A DNA stretch of 16,783 nt from ANME-2 cluster archaeon (GCA_023544495.1 JAMJFV010000027.1:1-16783); one strand, 5' to 3'; counted from the stretch's first letter, positions 1 through 7,433 are shown. Numbers and translations: made by a program. Notes: a model not told the origin generated them from the sequence alone.

Positions 1-519
1 CCTGAGGCCGGATGCTTTCAGGTATTCCAGGAACTCCCATATATTGGGATGCAACAAGGGCTCCCCGCCCGAGAGCATTATCTTAAGCCCGCCCATTGCT
101 ATGAACTCATCCACTATCTGCCTGAAAACATCCATCGTCATATCCTCTCCTGTGCTTGCTCCCAGGTAGCAGTGTTTGCATTTAAGGTTGCAACGGGTCG
201 TGGTATGTACGAGCAGGTAGCGCAAGGATGGTATGGGCGACTGGCTAACCTGGAGATGGCGGTGGGTTGGGCGGTCCCGAACCACAAAAAGTCCTTCTTC
301 TGCCAGGTAATCGATAAGTTCTATTACCTCGGGACTGGTATTTTTTTCCAGGATATCATTCATGGAAGATATACCATTTAACTGCAACAGGAGTTCCATT
401 GCCTCCTCGTCGACCTCATACAACTGGTCACGTGCAGCATCGAAAATGTAAGGTGCTTCAAGCAGTCTCAGACTGCATTGAGTCGAAAGTACTGGGTATC
501 CGCTACTGACTGAGTGCAT
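1..519 (-). CDS. Radical SAM protein with N-terminal RRE/PqqD-like segment (C-terminus beyond window)
   Basis: The reverse strand is open from an upstream stop (565-567) to the window edge; the first ATG is at 519, giving 173 visible residues. Residues about 20-75 (PYIFDAARDQLYEVDEEA, then an ELIDYLAEEGLFVV segment) look like a PqqD/RiPP-recognition-element winged helix. The segment TTRCNLKCKHCYLG then supplies the CxxxCxxC motif that binds the radical-SAM 4Fe-4S cluster, and LSGGEPLLHP is the GGE motif for S-adenosylmethionine. The rest of the barrel and any auxiliary-cluster (SPASM) domain lie outside the window. The start overlaps the stop of the small gene upstream by 17 bases, so the two are probably translationally coupled. 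The role is inferred to be peptide or protein modification; the substrate is unknown. Radical SAM assignment is firm; the RRE call is by eye and moderate. Confidence 0.88.
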   Translation of the reverse strand, partial: MHSVSSGYPVLSTQCSLRLLEAPYIFDAARDQLYEVDEEAMELLLQLNGISSMNDILEKNTSPEVIELIDYLAEEGLFVVRDRPTHRHLQVSQSPIPSLRYLLVHTTTRCNLKCKHCYLGASTGEDMTMDVFRQIVDEFIAMGGLKIMLSGGEPLLHPNIWEFLEYLKASGLR

Positions 520-733
520 CCAGTACCTCTTGAGGGCTGACGATCCCTTTTCTCAACAGGTTCTTTACGATCTTGAAGGCAAAACATTCCAGTATCTCTT
601 CATCCGGTTTGAAGAAATCGCAGTCATAGCAGATGAATTCCACTAATTTAGTATCATCATTATAAAAATCGCTGTCTTCCAGAAACTTCTTTTCACGAGC
701 CAATATTTTCAATTGTTCAATCTCTCCAGCCAT
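503..733 (-). CDS. Small Cys-containing protein, possible substrate or partner of the radical SAM enzyme
   Basis: A 76-residue reading frame if started at the ATG at 733; a GTG at 793 would give 96 residues. I prefer the ATG because a TATA-like element sits about 20-30 bases upstream (751-763), and the extra N-terminal residues look unlike a designed start. The protein has a helical, charged N-terminus, then ICYDCDFFKPDEEILECFAF with three cysteines (C35, C38, C50; a CxxC plus one), then a helix ending in SPQEVLDALSQ. Its stop lies inside the start of the downstream radical SAM gene. I do not recognise the family. It could be a modified peptide precursor, a small metal-binding partner, or an unrelated protein. 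That it is a real gene is supported by coupling and codon-like composition, not by a known homologue. Confidence 0.6.
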   Translation of the reverse strand: MAGEIEQLKILAREKKFLEDSDFYNDDTKLVEFICYDCDFFKPDEEILECFAFKIVKNLLRKGIVSPQEVLDALSQ

Positions 734-750
734 ACTATATACCGTCCATG

Positions 751-763
751 TTATTTTATAGTG
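751..763 (-). promoter_or_regulatory. Candidate archaeal TATA box for the small protein/radical SAM pair
   Basis: On the minus strand this reads CACTATAAAATAA, close to an archaeal TATA element. It lies about 20-28 bases upstream of the ATG at 733, which would give a leaderless or nearly leaderless transcript. The element is AT-rich by chance in part, so this is a weak call. Confidence 0.3.
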
Positions 764-804
764 ATTTTCCCTTACAATAGTAAAATATTCCACTAAAGTA
801 TTGT

Positions 805-1038
805 TCAGGAATCACTTTTATTAAATATTGATATGATTCCAATTATGATCAGTAAAATTCCCAACATCTTGATTATCGTCTGTGCCTTGAACATGAAAAC
901 AGAGGTATCTCGGCTTATTACATCATACAGGAAAAGTGAGGATACAAGATTCATATAGAAAAAAACAACCAGTATGCCAAGCATTGTCATAATCATGCCT
1001 GCATAACTAATCAACGGCTGTTTTTGCTGTTTATCCAT
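805..1038 (-). CDS. Small two-helix membrane protein
   Basis: A 77-residue protein starting at the ATG at 1038 (MDKQQKQPLISYAG). An AGGAAAGGA stretch a few bases upstream could serve as ribosome binding site. Another in-frame ATG at 1074 is possible; a longer frame to 1185 would run into the divergent methyltransferase gene and is unlikely. Two hydrophobic segments are visible, about residues 11-38 (MIMTMLGILVVFFYMNLVSS) and 54-72 (IIKMLGILLIIIGIISIF), separated by a short polar loop; the C-terminus is NKSDS. The gene ends 71 bases before the ATG of the next gene on the same strand, so they may be cotranscribed. I do not recognise a family; if the downstream genes form a peptide-modification cluster, an accessory membrane role is a guess only. 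Confidence 0.6.
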   Translation of the reverse strand: MDKQQKQPLISYAGMIMTMLGILVVFFYMNLVSSLFLYDVISRDTSVFMFKAQTIIKMLGILLIIIGIISIFNKSDS

Positions 1039-1126
1039 GGTCTTTTCGTCCTTTCCTGTAGTACAATGGTCCATGTTGTTTTGGGTATAACTATAATGAA
1101 ATGGAGATATATATTCTTTGAGGAAA

Positions 1127-1777
1127 ATGTCAGTTATCACAAAATACAACCGCATCTCGTATGTATATGACCTGATGGAATTCATGGTTGAATTCCTGAA
1201 ATTTGGAAAATGGCGGCGTCTGATGTTGTCTGATATGGGCGGCAGGGTGCTGGATATGGGAGTGGGTACGGGAAAGAACCTGGAATATTATCCAGGGGAC
1301 TGTACTGTTGTCGGGATTGACATCAGCCCAAAGATGCTGGAGCATGCAAAGAAAAAAGCAAAGGGTATGGATAATGTATCTCTGCTGGTGATGGACGGGG
1401 AACACCTGGCATTTAAGGATGATAGTTTCGACAATGTGATAACCACCTTCGTGCTCTGCTCGGTGCCAGAACCGGTACATGCTCTACAAGAGTTACAGCG
1501 GGTATGTAAACCTCAGGGCATTAGTACAAACCTGGAGCATATGCGAAGTGAAAATGCATATATTGCATTTCTCGAGGACGTGTTCAATCCTGTATCCACT
1601 TTCTTCATGGGTGTCAATATCAATCGAAGAACTATTGAGAATATCAAAAAAGCCGGGTTGAAGGTAATTGAGGAGCGCAATATGGGATTGGGGAATGTGT
1701 TCAGGCTGGTACGGTCAAGGCCAAAAAAAACCGCCTCATGTCCTGCATCAACAGACCATGTGTCTCAGTACTCATAG
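1127..1777 (+). CDS. Class I SAM-dependent methyltransferase (UbiE/Methyltransf_11-like)
   Basis: A 216-residue enzyme. Motif I VLDMGVGTGKN (residues 41-51) forms the S-adenosylmethionine loop, VVGIDISPKMLEHA (61-74) carries the acidic ribose-binding residue, and the D90 region plus FDNVITTFVLCSVPEP (101-116) complete the Rossmann-type core. The C-terminal part (LEHMRSENAYIAFLEDVFNP, then NINRRTIENIKKAGLKV) matches the layout of UbiE/phospholipid-methyltransferase-like members of Methyltransf_11. The substrate cannot be told from sequence; a small molecule or lipid is more likely than protein. Start: ATG at 1127 is preceded closely by GAGG; a TTG at 1118 would add three residues. It is divergent from the small membrane gene on the left and convergent with pyrF on the right. 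The usual Gly-Gly before the LEH strand is replaced by PQGISTN, a small oddity. Confidence 0.9.
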   Translation: MSVITKYNRISYVYDLMEFMVEFLKFGKWRRLMLSDMGGRVLDMGVGTGKNLEYYPGDCTVVGIDISPKMLEHAKKKAKGMDNVSLLVMDGEHLAFKDDSFDNVITTFVLCSVPEPVHALQELQRVCKPQGISTNLEHMRSENAYIAFLEDVFNPVSTFFMGVNINRRTIENIKKAGLKVIEERNMGLGNVFRLVRSRPKKTASCPASTDHVSQYS

Positions 1778-1845
1778 GGTTCTTCATCAGTTCAGTTAGG
1801 TTTTTCATCATTGACTCATGGTTCTGAAGAAAATGTGTTGAACGC

Positions 1846-1851
1846 TTTTTT
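1846..1851 (+). terminator. T-run, possible archaeal terminator after the methyltransferase gene
   Basis: A six-T run in the gap between convergent genes, with a second T5 at 1801-1805. Archaeal RNA polymerase can terminate on non-template T-runs without a hairpin. The position fits; the runs are short. Confidence 0.3.
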
Positions 1852-1867
1852 AACATGTATCGAACAC

Positions 1868-2518
1868 TTACAGCACAGATACTATCTCCTTTGCTATCTG
1901 CTTTGCGGCTCCCGCCGGGTCATCGGACTGGTAGATACTCCGCCCCACAATTACATAATCAGCCCCTGCCCTGATAGTTTCACCGGCACTGCCGCCCTGA
2001 ACGCCAACACCCGGCGATATGATAGTAAGGTCACCCACGATATCCCGTATCTGTTTCACGCGTTCGGGCCGAGTGGCAGGTGCCACCACACCCGTAACAC
2101 CACAATCAGCAGCCATCCGGGCCATATCCTCGCCAGGAGCAGCCATGAAATCAGTAGCACCGGGATGGCTCATCTCAGTTACTACAAACAGGTCCCTATC
2201 CCATTTTCCGGCTTCAGCCACGCATGCCTCAAGACTGTCCCGGCCCGTAAAAGCGTGGACAATTACAGCCGCAGCCCCTGCCCGGTATGCCTGCTGCAAT
2301 ATCAGGCGGTCAGTATTTGGGATATCAGCCACCTTGAAATCAGCGATAACAGGAGCGAACCGGGCCAGGTCACTGATGATATCCACACCTGCTGCCAGCA
2401 CCAGCGGGTACCCCACCTTCACTGCATCCAGGTAGGCGGCGGTTTTCTCTGTGATGGCCATGGCGGCATCCCTGTCTGTCACATCCATTGCGAGTATCAG
2501 TCGTGTATCCTTTTTCAT
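1868..2518 (-). CDS. pyrF: Orotidine 5'-phosphate decarboxylase
   Basis: A 216-residue (beta/alpha)8-barrel enzyme that decarboxylates OMP to UMP, the last step of de novo pyrimidine nucleotide synthesis, in the cytoplasm. Visible signatures are LILAMDV near the N-terminus, the lysine strand DAVKVGYPL, the catalytic DFKVADIPNT (D60, K62, D65: the DxKxxD motif), the flexible phosphate-loop region around ISPGVGVQGG, and GADYVIVGRSIYQSDDP at the C-terminal phosphate-binding end. Length is typical of the short archaeal form. The ATG at 2518 overlaps the stop of the upstream deoxyhypusine synthase gene by four bases (ATGA), so translation is probably coupled. Confidence 0.97.
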   Translation of the reverse strand: MKKDTRLILAMDVTDRDAAMAITEKTAAYLDAVKVGYPLVLAAGVDIISDLARFAPVIADFKVADIPNTDRLILQQAYRAGAAAVIVHAFTGRDSLEACVAEAGKWDRDLFVVTEMSHPGATDFMAAPGEDMARMAADCGVTGVVAPATRPERVKQIRDIVGDLTIISPGVGVQGGSAGETIRAGADYVIVGRSIYQSDDPAGAAKQIAKEIVSVL

Positions 2519-3501
2519 GCAGTACCCCCCCCTATTCCTCCTATCCGGCTCAAGGCGGCGGCGACCATAATGGGGAGCGTAATAGTAGCATCACCGTACA
2601 CGGTCATGGCTTTGGCATCCTCTCCAACCTTACCCCAGGACTGCGCCTCATCCAGGGTGGCACCGCTCAATCCTCCGGAATCGGGCCGGTCTGTCGTTAA
2701 TTGTATGGCATAATCAAAATCCCTGGGCGTGACCAGCATGCTCTGCAGGATATAGTTCTTGGGCACGCCGCCGCCTATGAGCACTGCACCGGCCCGCTTT
2801 GCCTCGTAACAGATGTCCATGAACTCCCGCATATCTGCAAAGGCGTCAACAACCAGTTTTCCGGTCTGCTTGAACAACCAGGCCTGGAGACCAACGATGG
2901 AGTCCTGGATAGCCGGACAATAAATAGGAATATCGGCATCGTATGCGCATTTCAATATTGAATCCTTATCCTCCAGCTTGCTTCCAATGCAGGTAAAAAG
3001 TTCCCTGATTGAAATGGTCTGACCTTCCAGTTCTGAATATACTGACTGCAGGAACTCCTCAACATTCGTGAAATGCTCTTCTGGCAGGAACACGTCATAT
3101 ATCCTATTCACGCGGTCATGTTTTAACTGGATATCGTCAACAAGGTCTGACCCCTTGAAGTGGTGCAATCCCATACCTTCAATAATGTCATGCACCATGT
3201 TAGCACCGGTGGTTACCAGCACGTCAATATGTCCGTCCCTGATAAGACTGCTGACGATAGTGCGCATGCCTGCGGGTACCATGGCACCGGCAAGGCCGAA
3301 GAATTTCGTGCATTCACTATCCTCAAGCATGGCCGTGTAGATATCAACTGCCCCGGCAAGCCGGCCTGCACCAAAAGCGCATCCACTCAGCTGGTTGACC
3401 AGTTCGTCCACTGACATGTCAGGTGTTATGTATGCATGATCGATAGGTTGTTCAAGCCTGCTGTGGTGGATTAGGTGATTGATTTTTTCTGTATGTTTCA
3501 T
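2515..3501 (-). CDS. dys: Deoxyhypusine synthase
   Basis: A 328-residue NAD-dependent enzyme that transfers the aminobutyl group of spermidine to a lysine of translation factor aIF5A, the first step of hypusine formation. Seen: the Rossmann-like core with FGLAGAMVPAGMRTIVSSLI and VLVTTGANMVHDIIEG (NAD-binding part), IYCPAIQDSIVG, LIGGGVPKNYILQ, and the catalytic stretch SGGLSGATLDEAQSWGK, in which K291 corresponds to the lysine that forms the enzyme intermediate in characterised synthases. The end GDATITLPIMVAAAL is also conserved. Starting ATG at 3501 has no Shine-Dalgarno but a TATA-like element about 20 bases upstream, suggesting a leaderless message. It forms a two-gene unit with pyrF; there is no obvious metabolic link between the two. 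Confidence 0.96.
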   Translation of the reverse strand: MKHTEKINHLIHHSRLEQPIDHAYITPDMSVDELVNQLSGCAFGAGRLAGAVDIYTAMLEDSECTKFFGLAGAMVPAGMRTIVSSLIRDGHIDVLVTTGANMVHDIIEGMGLHHFKGSDLVDDIQLKHDRVNRIYDVFLPEEHFTNVEEFLQSVYSELEGQTISIRELFTCIGSKLEDKDSILKCAYDADIPIYCPAIQDSIVGLQAWLFKQTGKLVVDAFADMREFMDICYEAKRAGAVLIGGGVPKNYILQSMLVTPRDFDYAIQLTTDRPDSGGLSGATLDEAQSWGKVGEDAKAMTVYGDATITLPIMVAAALSRIGGIGGGTA

Positions 3502-3518
3502 AATTGCGTACCGAACCG

Positions 3519-3529
3519 TTATTAATAAT
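3519..3529 (-). promoter_or_regulatory. Candidate TATA box for the deoxyhypusine synthase-pyrF unit
   Basis: The minus strand reads ATTATTAATAA, some 18-28 bases upstream of the ATG at 3501. The spacing suits a leaderless archaeal transcript. The match to a TATA element is moderate. Confidence 0.35.
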
Positions 3530-3595
3530 GAATCAAAACCATGTGTTTTAATTTTTTCGTAAGCTTGCTGCAGGCTAATCTTACATTGTTTTCAT

Positions 3596-3603
3596 AAAAA
3601 AAA
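3596..3603 (-). terminator. T8 terminator downstream of the small two-CxxC gene
   Basis: Eight A on the plus strand read as T8 on the minus strand, starting about 30 bases after the stop of the small gene at 3634. An oligo-T run in this position is a typical archaeal termination signal and supports the small gene being transcribed on its own. Confidence 0.5.
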
Positions 3604-3633
3604 TATCTCCCTCACTTCATTCACACCAGTAGT

Positions 3634-3804
3634 TCAGTCACAAGGCTGAATGTCATGAGAAGTATAAAGCAGGGAAGGACCTGCCATGGGTGATCCTTCA
3701 ACGAGGTACCCCCATTCATCTGCAAAACAATCTATACACCTTTCATTTAATTGTGGATGCTCTTCCCCAAGTGGCATGTGACATATTTTGCATTCTGAAA
3801 CCAT
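3634..3804 (-). CDS. Small protein with two CxxC knuckles (probable zinc ribbon)
   Basis: A 56-residue protein starting MVSECKICHMPLG. Four cysteines form two knuckles, C5-x2-C8 and C23-x2-C26, separated by 14 residues, the layout of a small treble-clef or zinc-ribbon fold; the rest (WGYLVEGSPMAGPSLLYTS) is a short tail. An AAGG about 10 bases upstream of the ATG at 3804 may act as ribosome binding site; an in-frame ATG at 3828 would add eight residues (MPYRRLLT). The gene stands alone between the deoxyhypusine synthase promoter and the leuS leader, with a T8 terminator behind it. Function is not recognised; nucleic-acid or protein contact through a metal-bound knuckle is inferred from the motif only. 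Confidence 0.65.
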   Translation of the reverse strand: MVSECKICHMPLGEEHPQLNERCIDCFADEWGYLVEGSPMAGPSLLYTSHDIQPCD

Positions 3805-3850
3805 TGTTAACAACCTTCGATATGGCATGATATGTATGTTTAATAACTAA

Positions 3851-3880
3851 GTAAATTATAGTTGGTAGCAATATATATGA
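3851..3880 (-). promoter_or_regulatory. AT-rich region with TATA-like elements upstream of the small two-CxxC gene
   Basis: On the minus strand the region holds CATATATAT and, closer to the gene, CTATAATTTAC. Either could place a transcript start upstream of the ATG at 3804 with a leader of roughly 20-45 bases. I cannot choose between them. Confidence 0.3.
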
Positions 3881-4016
3881 TTTATTGTCATGAATTCAAT
3901 TGTTTCGTAAAATCAATTATTACCCTGGTGTACTCTTAGTAAGTACGACTGCAAATGAATCATTATTTCATAATGTGCCAAAAAGTCATTACTTAAAAAT
4001 GATTTCGTTGCTTAAC
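3881..4016 (+). other. Non-coding stretch before the leuS promoter with repeated TCATT/AATGA words
   Basis: No gene is seen in this AT-rich stretch. The word TCATT and its complement AATGA recur, including AATGA-A-TCATT at about 3954-3964 and TCATT-n7-AATGA at about 3987-4003. These are short and could be chance in AT-rich DNA, but they sit just upstream of the leuS TATA box, where an operator would be expected. Confidence 0.25.
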
Positions 4017-4026
4017 TTTTATATAA
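4017..4026 (+). promoter_or_regulatory. TATA box of the leuS transcription unit
   Basis: TTTTATATAA is a near-ideal archaeal TATA element. It predicts a start near 4045-4050 and a leader of about 60-70 bases before the leuS start, which agrees with the presence of a Shine-Dalgarno-like GGAG ahead of the ATG at 4116. Confidence 0.6.
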
Positions 4027-4115
4027 TTTCGCCACACTATGAGTCGTTACACATCAGGAAATGCAGCGCAATGTAATCAGTACGTCATTATCCTCCACTC
4101 ATGGAGCGTCAATCA

Positions 4116-6896
4116 ATGAATTACCATTACGATCCGAAAAATATTGAGCCGAAATGGCAGAAACGCTGGGAAGAATCAGAAGTTTTCAGGGTCACCGAGG
4201 CTCCTTCAAAACCAAAGTACTACTGTCTGGAAATGTACCCATACCCTTCAGCAGCACTACATATGGGCCACCTGCGCAACTATGCCATCGGCGACAGCAT
4301 AGCCAGGCATAAGAGGATGCAGGGATTCAACGTGCTCTATCCCATGGGCTACGATGCTTTCGGGCTACCTGCCGAGAATGCAGCCATTAAACAGAAAATA
4401 GACCCTGAGACCTGGACCCGCAGCAATATAGAATCCATCAAGGCCCAGCAGCAGGAGATGGGACTATCCTATGACTGGTCGCGTCAGATACAGAGTCTGG
4501 ATGAGGATTATTATAAATGGAACCAGTGGACATTCCTGAAATTCTTTGAAAAAGGACTAACGTACCGCGAGAACGCGCTGATAAACTGGTGTCCCGACTG
4601 CGGTACCGTGCTTGCCAACGAACAGGTCATCAATAACAGGTGCTGGCGCTGTTCAACAGTGGTAGAGCAGCGGGAACTGAAACAATGGTTCTTCAAGATA
4701 CGGGCCTATGCCGATGAACTGCTGGATGGGCTGGAAGACCTGGACTGGCCCGAATCGGTCAAAATGATGCAGCGCAACTGGATCGGGCGCAGTGAAGGTA
4801 CCATCATAAGGTTCAGTATCGCTGGTACAGGAGAGACCATCCCCATTTTCACCACCCGGCCCGATACCGTATTCGGTGTTACCTTCATGGTATTCGCACC
4901 CGAACACCCGATGATAAAGGACTGGGTCGAGGGTACCGAATACCAGGCAGACTTTGAAACATTCCTTGCCGAGGTGGCACAGGAAGACAAGTTTCTGCGG
5001 ATGTCTGCTGATAAGGATAAGAAAGGTATGTTCATTGGTAAGTATGCAGTAAACCCGTTGACCGGCGATACAATACCTGTGTACGTGGGCAATTTCGTGA
5101 TCTATGAATACGGTGCGGGGGCAGTGATGGCAGTCCCGGCCCACGACCAGCGCGACTTCGAGTTTGCACACGTGCATGACATACCCATAAAGATAGTCAT
5201 CAGACCCCTTGACAGGGAACTCGATCCCGGTGAGATGGACGGGGCATACGTGGATGACGGAATACTGGTGAACAGCGGGGAATTTGACGGCACTGGCAAC
5301 CTGGATGCCATCATCAGGATAAGCGAGAAACTGCAAAGCCTGGGATTGGGCGAGCGCACTACTAATTACAAGCTCAGGAACTGGCTCATATCCCGACAGC
5401 GCTACTGGGGCACTCCCATCCCCATCATCTACTGCGACAGGTGCGGTACCGTACCCGTACCTGTTGAAGACCTGCCTGTGCGACTGCCCAAGGATGTAGA
5501 ATTTACCGGGAGCGGCAATCCGCTGGAAACGTCAAAGAGCTTTACCAGTGTAACCTGTCCCGTTTGCGGCGGACCTGCCCGCAGGGAGACCGATACCATG
5601 GACACGTTCGTGGATTCATCCTGGTATTTCTTTAAATATTGCAGCCCCCGTTCACACGACGTGCCTTTTGAAAAGGAGGCAGCTTCCTACTGGATGCCGG
5701 TAGACCAGTATATCGGTGGTATCGAGCATGCCATCCTGCACCTGTTATACGCCAGGTTCTTTACCAAAGCCATGCGGGATATCGGGTTGACCGAAGTGGA
5801 CGAACCTTTTGCCAGGCTGTTATGCCAGGGTATGGTGAATAAGGAAACGCCATACTGTGAGGTATGTGGCAGGTTCCTGCCTCCCGGAGATTTCGAGGAA
5901 CATTCATGCTGCACCTGTGGCAGCAAATATGCCCTGAAGAGCGCAAAGATGTCAAAGAGCCTGGGCAATGTGGTTGATCCCCAGATATTAATGGATAAAT
6001 ACGGGGCTGATGCATCACGTTTCTTTATACTGTTCGGTTCAAATCCTGAGCGAGAACTGGAATGGTCAGATTCAGGGATCGAGAGCGTGTATAGGTTCCT
6101 TGAAAAGACATACTGCCTGCTGGTAGAACCACCTTTTTCCCTGAAAAATGGCATTGATGCCGGAGACAGCTACATCCGATTCCTGACACACAGGACCATC
6201 AAGGAAGCTACCGGGGCTTTTGAAGAGCTGAAACTCAAGGATGTCCTTACCAATGTGCAGGCACTGGTTGACGAGATAGTTGATTACGGCCAGTCTGCTG
6301 TTAATAGTGAGATATATGCCAATGCCATAAGAGCTATTTTGCTGCTGTTAAGCCCGATAACGCCCCATCTGTGTGAGGAAGCCTGGGAATCCGCAGGGAA
6401 TGAAGGATTCATCTGCCAGACCGTCTGGCCGGAATATAATGAGATTGTGGTCAGTGGATCAGAATCCTACAAGTGGAATATGCTTGGCGACCTGAGTGAT
6501 GACATAAAGGAAATACTCAGGGTGGCCCACATCGCTTCTCCGGAGAAGATACAGATAATTATTGCAGCCGGGTGGAAGTTCGAGCTTGCTGCTCTTTTCA
6601 GGCAGGAGTTTGCCAGGACAAAGGACAGGGGGCAGATAATGAAAGCCCTGATGTCCACAGACTTGAAACGCTATGGGAAACAGGTGAACCAGATACTGGG
6701 TAAATACCTGGATGACCCTGCCCTGGCCCCATCTATTGCATTGGATGCACAGGCGGAATTTGATTTCCTGAGCAGCGCGGCTTCGATCTTAGAAACTCGT
6801 TTCAGTTGTGCAATCAAAATTTCCCGGGAAGAGGACTCAAAAGAGAAGAAAGCTGCAGGTGCTCTCCCGGGGAGACAATCTATTATAGTGGATTGA
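4116..6896 (+). CDS. leuS: Leucyl-tRNA synthetase, bacterial-type architecture
   Basis: A 926-residue class I synthetase that attaches leucine to tRNA-Leu. Seen in order: YPYPSAALHMGHLRNY with the HIGH-type motif (HMGH, residues 49-52); zinc knuckles CPDC (158-161) and CWRC (175-178); a CP1 editing domain with TTRPDTVFGVTF and VPAHDQRDFEFA (mischarged-tRNA hydrolysis); WLISRQRYWGTPIPIIYC; a CPVC knuckle; then CEVCGRF and SCCTCG just before KMSKSLGNVVDP (KMSKS at 611-615); the anticodon-binding domain; and a C-terminal tail ending ALPGRQSIIVD. The zinc knuckle before the editing domain and the overall order are those of the bacterial type, not the classic archaeal/eukaryal LeuRS, so acquisition by transfer in an ancestor is likely. 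Start at 4116 is chosen because GGAG precedes it by nine bases; ATG at 4101 would add five residues. Confidence 0.97.
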   Translation: MNYHYDPKNIEPKWQKRWEESEVFRVTEAPSKPKYYCLEMYPYPSAALHMGHLRNYAIGDSIARHKRMQGFNVLYPMGYDAFGLPAENAAIKQKIDPETWTRSNIESIKAQQQEMGLSYDWSRQIQSLDEDYYKWNQWTFLKFFEKGLTYRENALINWCPDCGTVLANEQVINNRCWRCSTVVEQRELKQWFFKIRAYADELLDGLEDLDWPESVKMMQRNWIGRSEGTIIRFSIAGTGETIPIFTTRPDTVFGVTFMVFAPEHPMIKDWVEGTEYQADFETFLAEVAQEDKFLRMSADKDKKGMFIGKYAVNPLTGDTIPVYVGNFVIYEYGAGAVMAVPAHDQRDFEFAHVHDIPIKIVIRPLDRELDPGEMDGAYVDDGILVNSGEFDGTGNLDAIIRISEKLQSLGLGERTTNYKLRNWLISRQRYWGTPIPIIYCDRCGTVPVPVEDLPVRLPKDVEFTGSGNPLETSKSFTSVTCPVCGGPARRETDTMDTFVDSSWYFFKYCSPRSHDVPFEKEAASYWMPVDQYIGGIEHAILHLLYARFFTKAMRDIGLTEVDEPFARLLCQGMVNKETPYCEVCGRFLPPGDFEEHSCCTCGSKYALKSAKMSKSLGNVVDPQILMDKYGADASRFFILFGSNPERELEWSDSGIESVYRFLEKTYCLLVEPPFSLKNGIDAGDSYIRFLTHRTIKEATGAFEELKLKDVLTNVQALVDEIVDYGQSAVNSEIYANAIRAILLLLSPITPHLCEEAWESAGNEGFICQTVWPEYNEIVVSGSESYKWNMLGDLSDDIKEILRVAHIASPEKIQIIIAAGWKFELAALFRQEFARTKDRGQIMKALMSTDLKRYGKQVNQILGKYLDDPALAPSIALDAQAEFDFLSSAASILETRFSCAIKISREEDSKEKKAAGALPGRQSIIVD

Positions 6897-6962
6897 ATAT
6901 TTGTATGATTGTCACAGGTAGTTGGAAATAAGAGATGCAAAATATTTAGTTGTGTTAATTAC

Positions 6963-7400
6963 ATGCCGGAATCACAAATTGAGTTTGAAGTTAAAGCGCC
7001 TATACGATCAGTATGGAGTTTAATGGCTGACCCTGAAATGTCTACTCACTGTATTCCCGGATTGCTGCAATGTGAGGTCACCGGCCCCAATACCAATCTC
7101 TGGATAATGGAATTACAGATAGGACCATTGATAAAACGGTTTGAGATGAACAGTACAAACGTAGAAGTGGACCCTCCGTACCGCGGAAAATGGCAAGGAA
7201 CTGCAAGAGGTATTAAAATGAGCGGGGAAATCGAACTCAAGGAGAATACCAATTCCAGCACCATTGTGTCGTATAAATTAAAACTGGAACCTCAGAGCCT
7301 GTTCCTGTTGTCCATGGTATCCTATATTGAAAAAAAACTTGACAATGACGTGCGCCAGTATGCCGAGAATGTTAAATACCATGCAGAAAAGGACAATTAA
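6963..7400 (+). CDS. SRPBCC-superfamily protein, CoxG-like
   Basis: A 145-residue protein starting MPESQIEFEVKAPIRSVWSL. The opening strand, the VWSLMADPEMSTHCIPGLLQCEV pattern, and the alternating strands ending in a long C-terminal helix (SYIEKKLDNDVRQYAENVKY) fit the START/SRPBCC fold, with closest resemblance to CoxG (CO dehydrogenase subunit G-like) proteins, which bind hydrophobic ligands in a helix-capped pocket. No catalytic residues can be named and the ligand is unknown. A TTG-initiated longer frame from 6909 exists but the extra 18 residues do not look like part of the fold. The gene lies 66 bases after leuS and 33 before the acetyltransferase, so it is likely in the same unit. No CO dehydrogenase genes are nearby, so a link to that enzyme is not implied. 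Confidence 0.8.
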   Translation: MPESQIEFEVKAPIRSVWSLMADPEMSTHCIPGLLQCEVTGPNTNLWIMELQIGPLIKRFEMNSTNVEVDPPYRGKWQGTARGIKMSGEIELKENTNSSTIVSYKLKLEPQSLFLLSMVSYIEKKLDNDVRQYAENVKYHAEKDN

Positions 7401-7433
7401 TTTAAGAAGAATACAGGTAATGTTCAATTATAG

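Noticed and set aside
49..381. 110-residue open frame on the plus strand
   Set aside because: It is antisense to the radical SAM gene, whose CxxxCxxC and GGE motifs are clear on the minus strand.
1811..2713. 300-residue plus-strand open frame over pyrF and the end of deoxyhypusine synthase
   Set aside because: Composition rich in His, Pro, Cys and Ser is that of an antisense shadow; both minus-strand genes have full family motifs.
4061..4147. Short upstream frame in the leuS leader (ATG at about 4061) overlapping the leuS start
   Set aside because: It has no ribosome binding site and no run of leucine codons that would suggest attenuation; chance frame is likelier.
6030..6050. GGTTCAAATCC, resembling a tRNA T-arm
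   Set aside because: It lies inside the conserved leuS frame (FGSNPE) and no acceptor or anticodon arms can be built around it.
6963..7400. CoxG-like gene considered as evidence for a CO dehydrogenase cluster
   Set aside because: No coxS, coxM, coxL or maturation gene is present; the SRPBCC fold is used for many other ligands.
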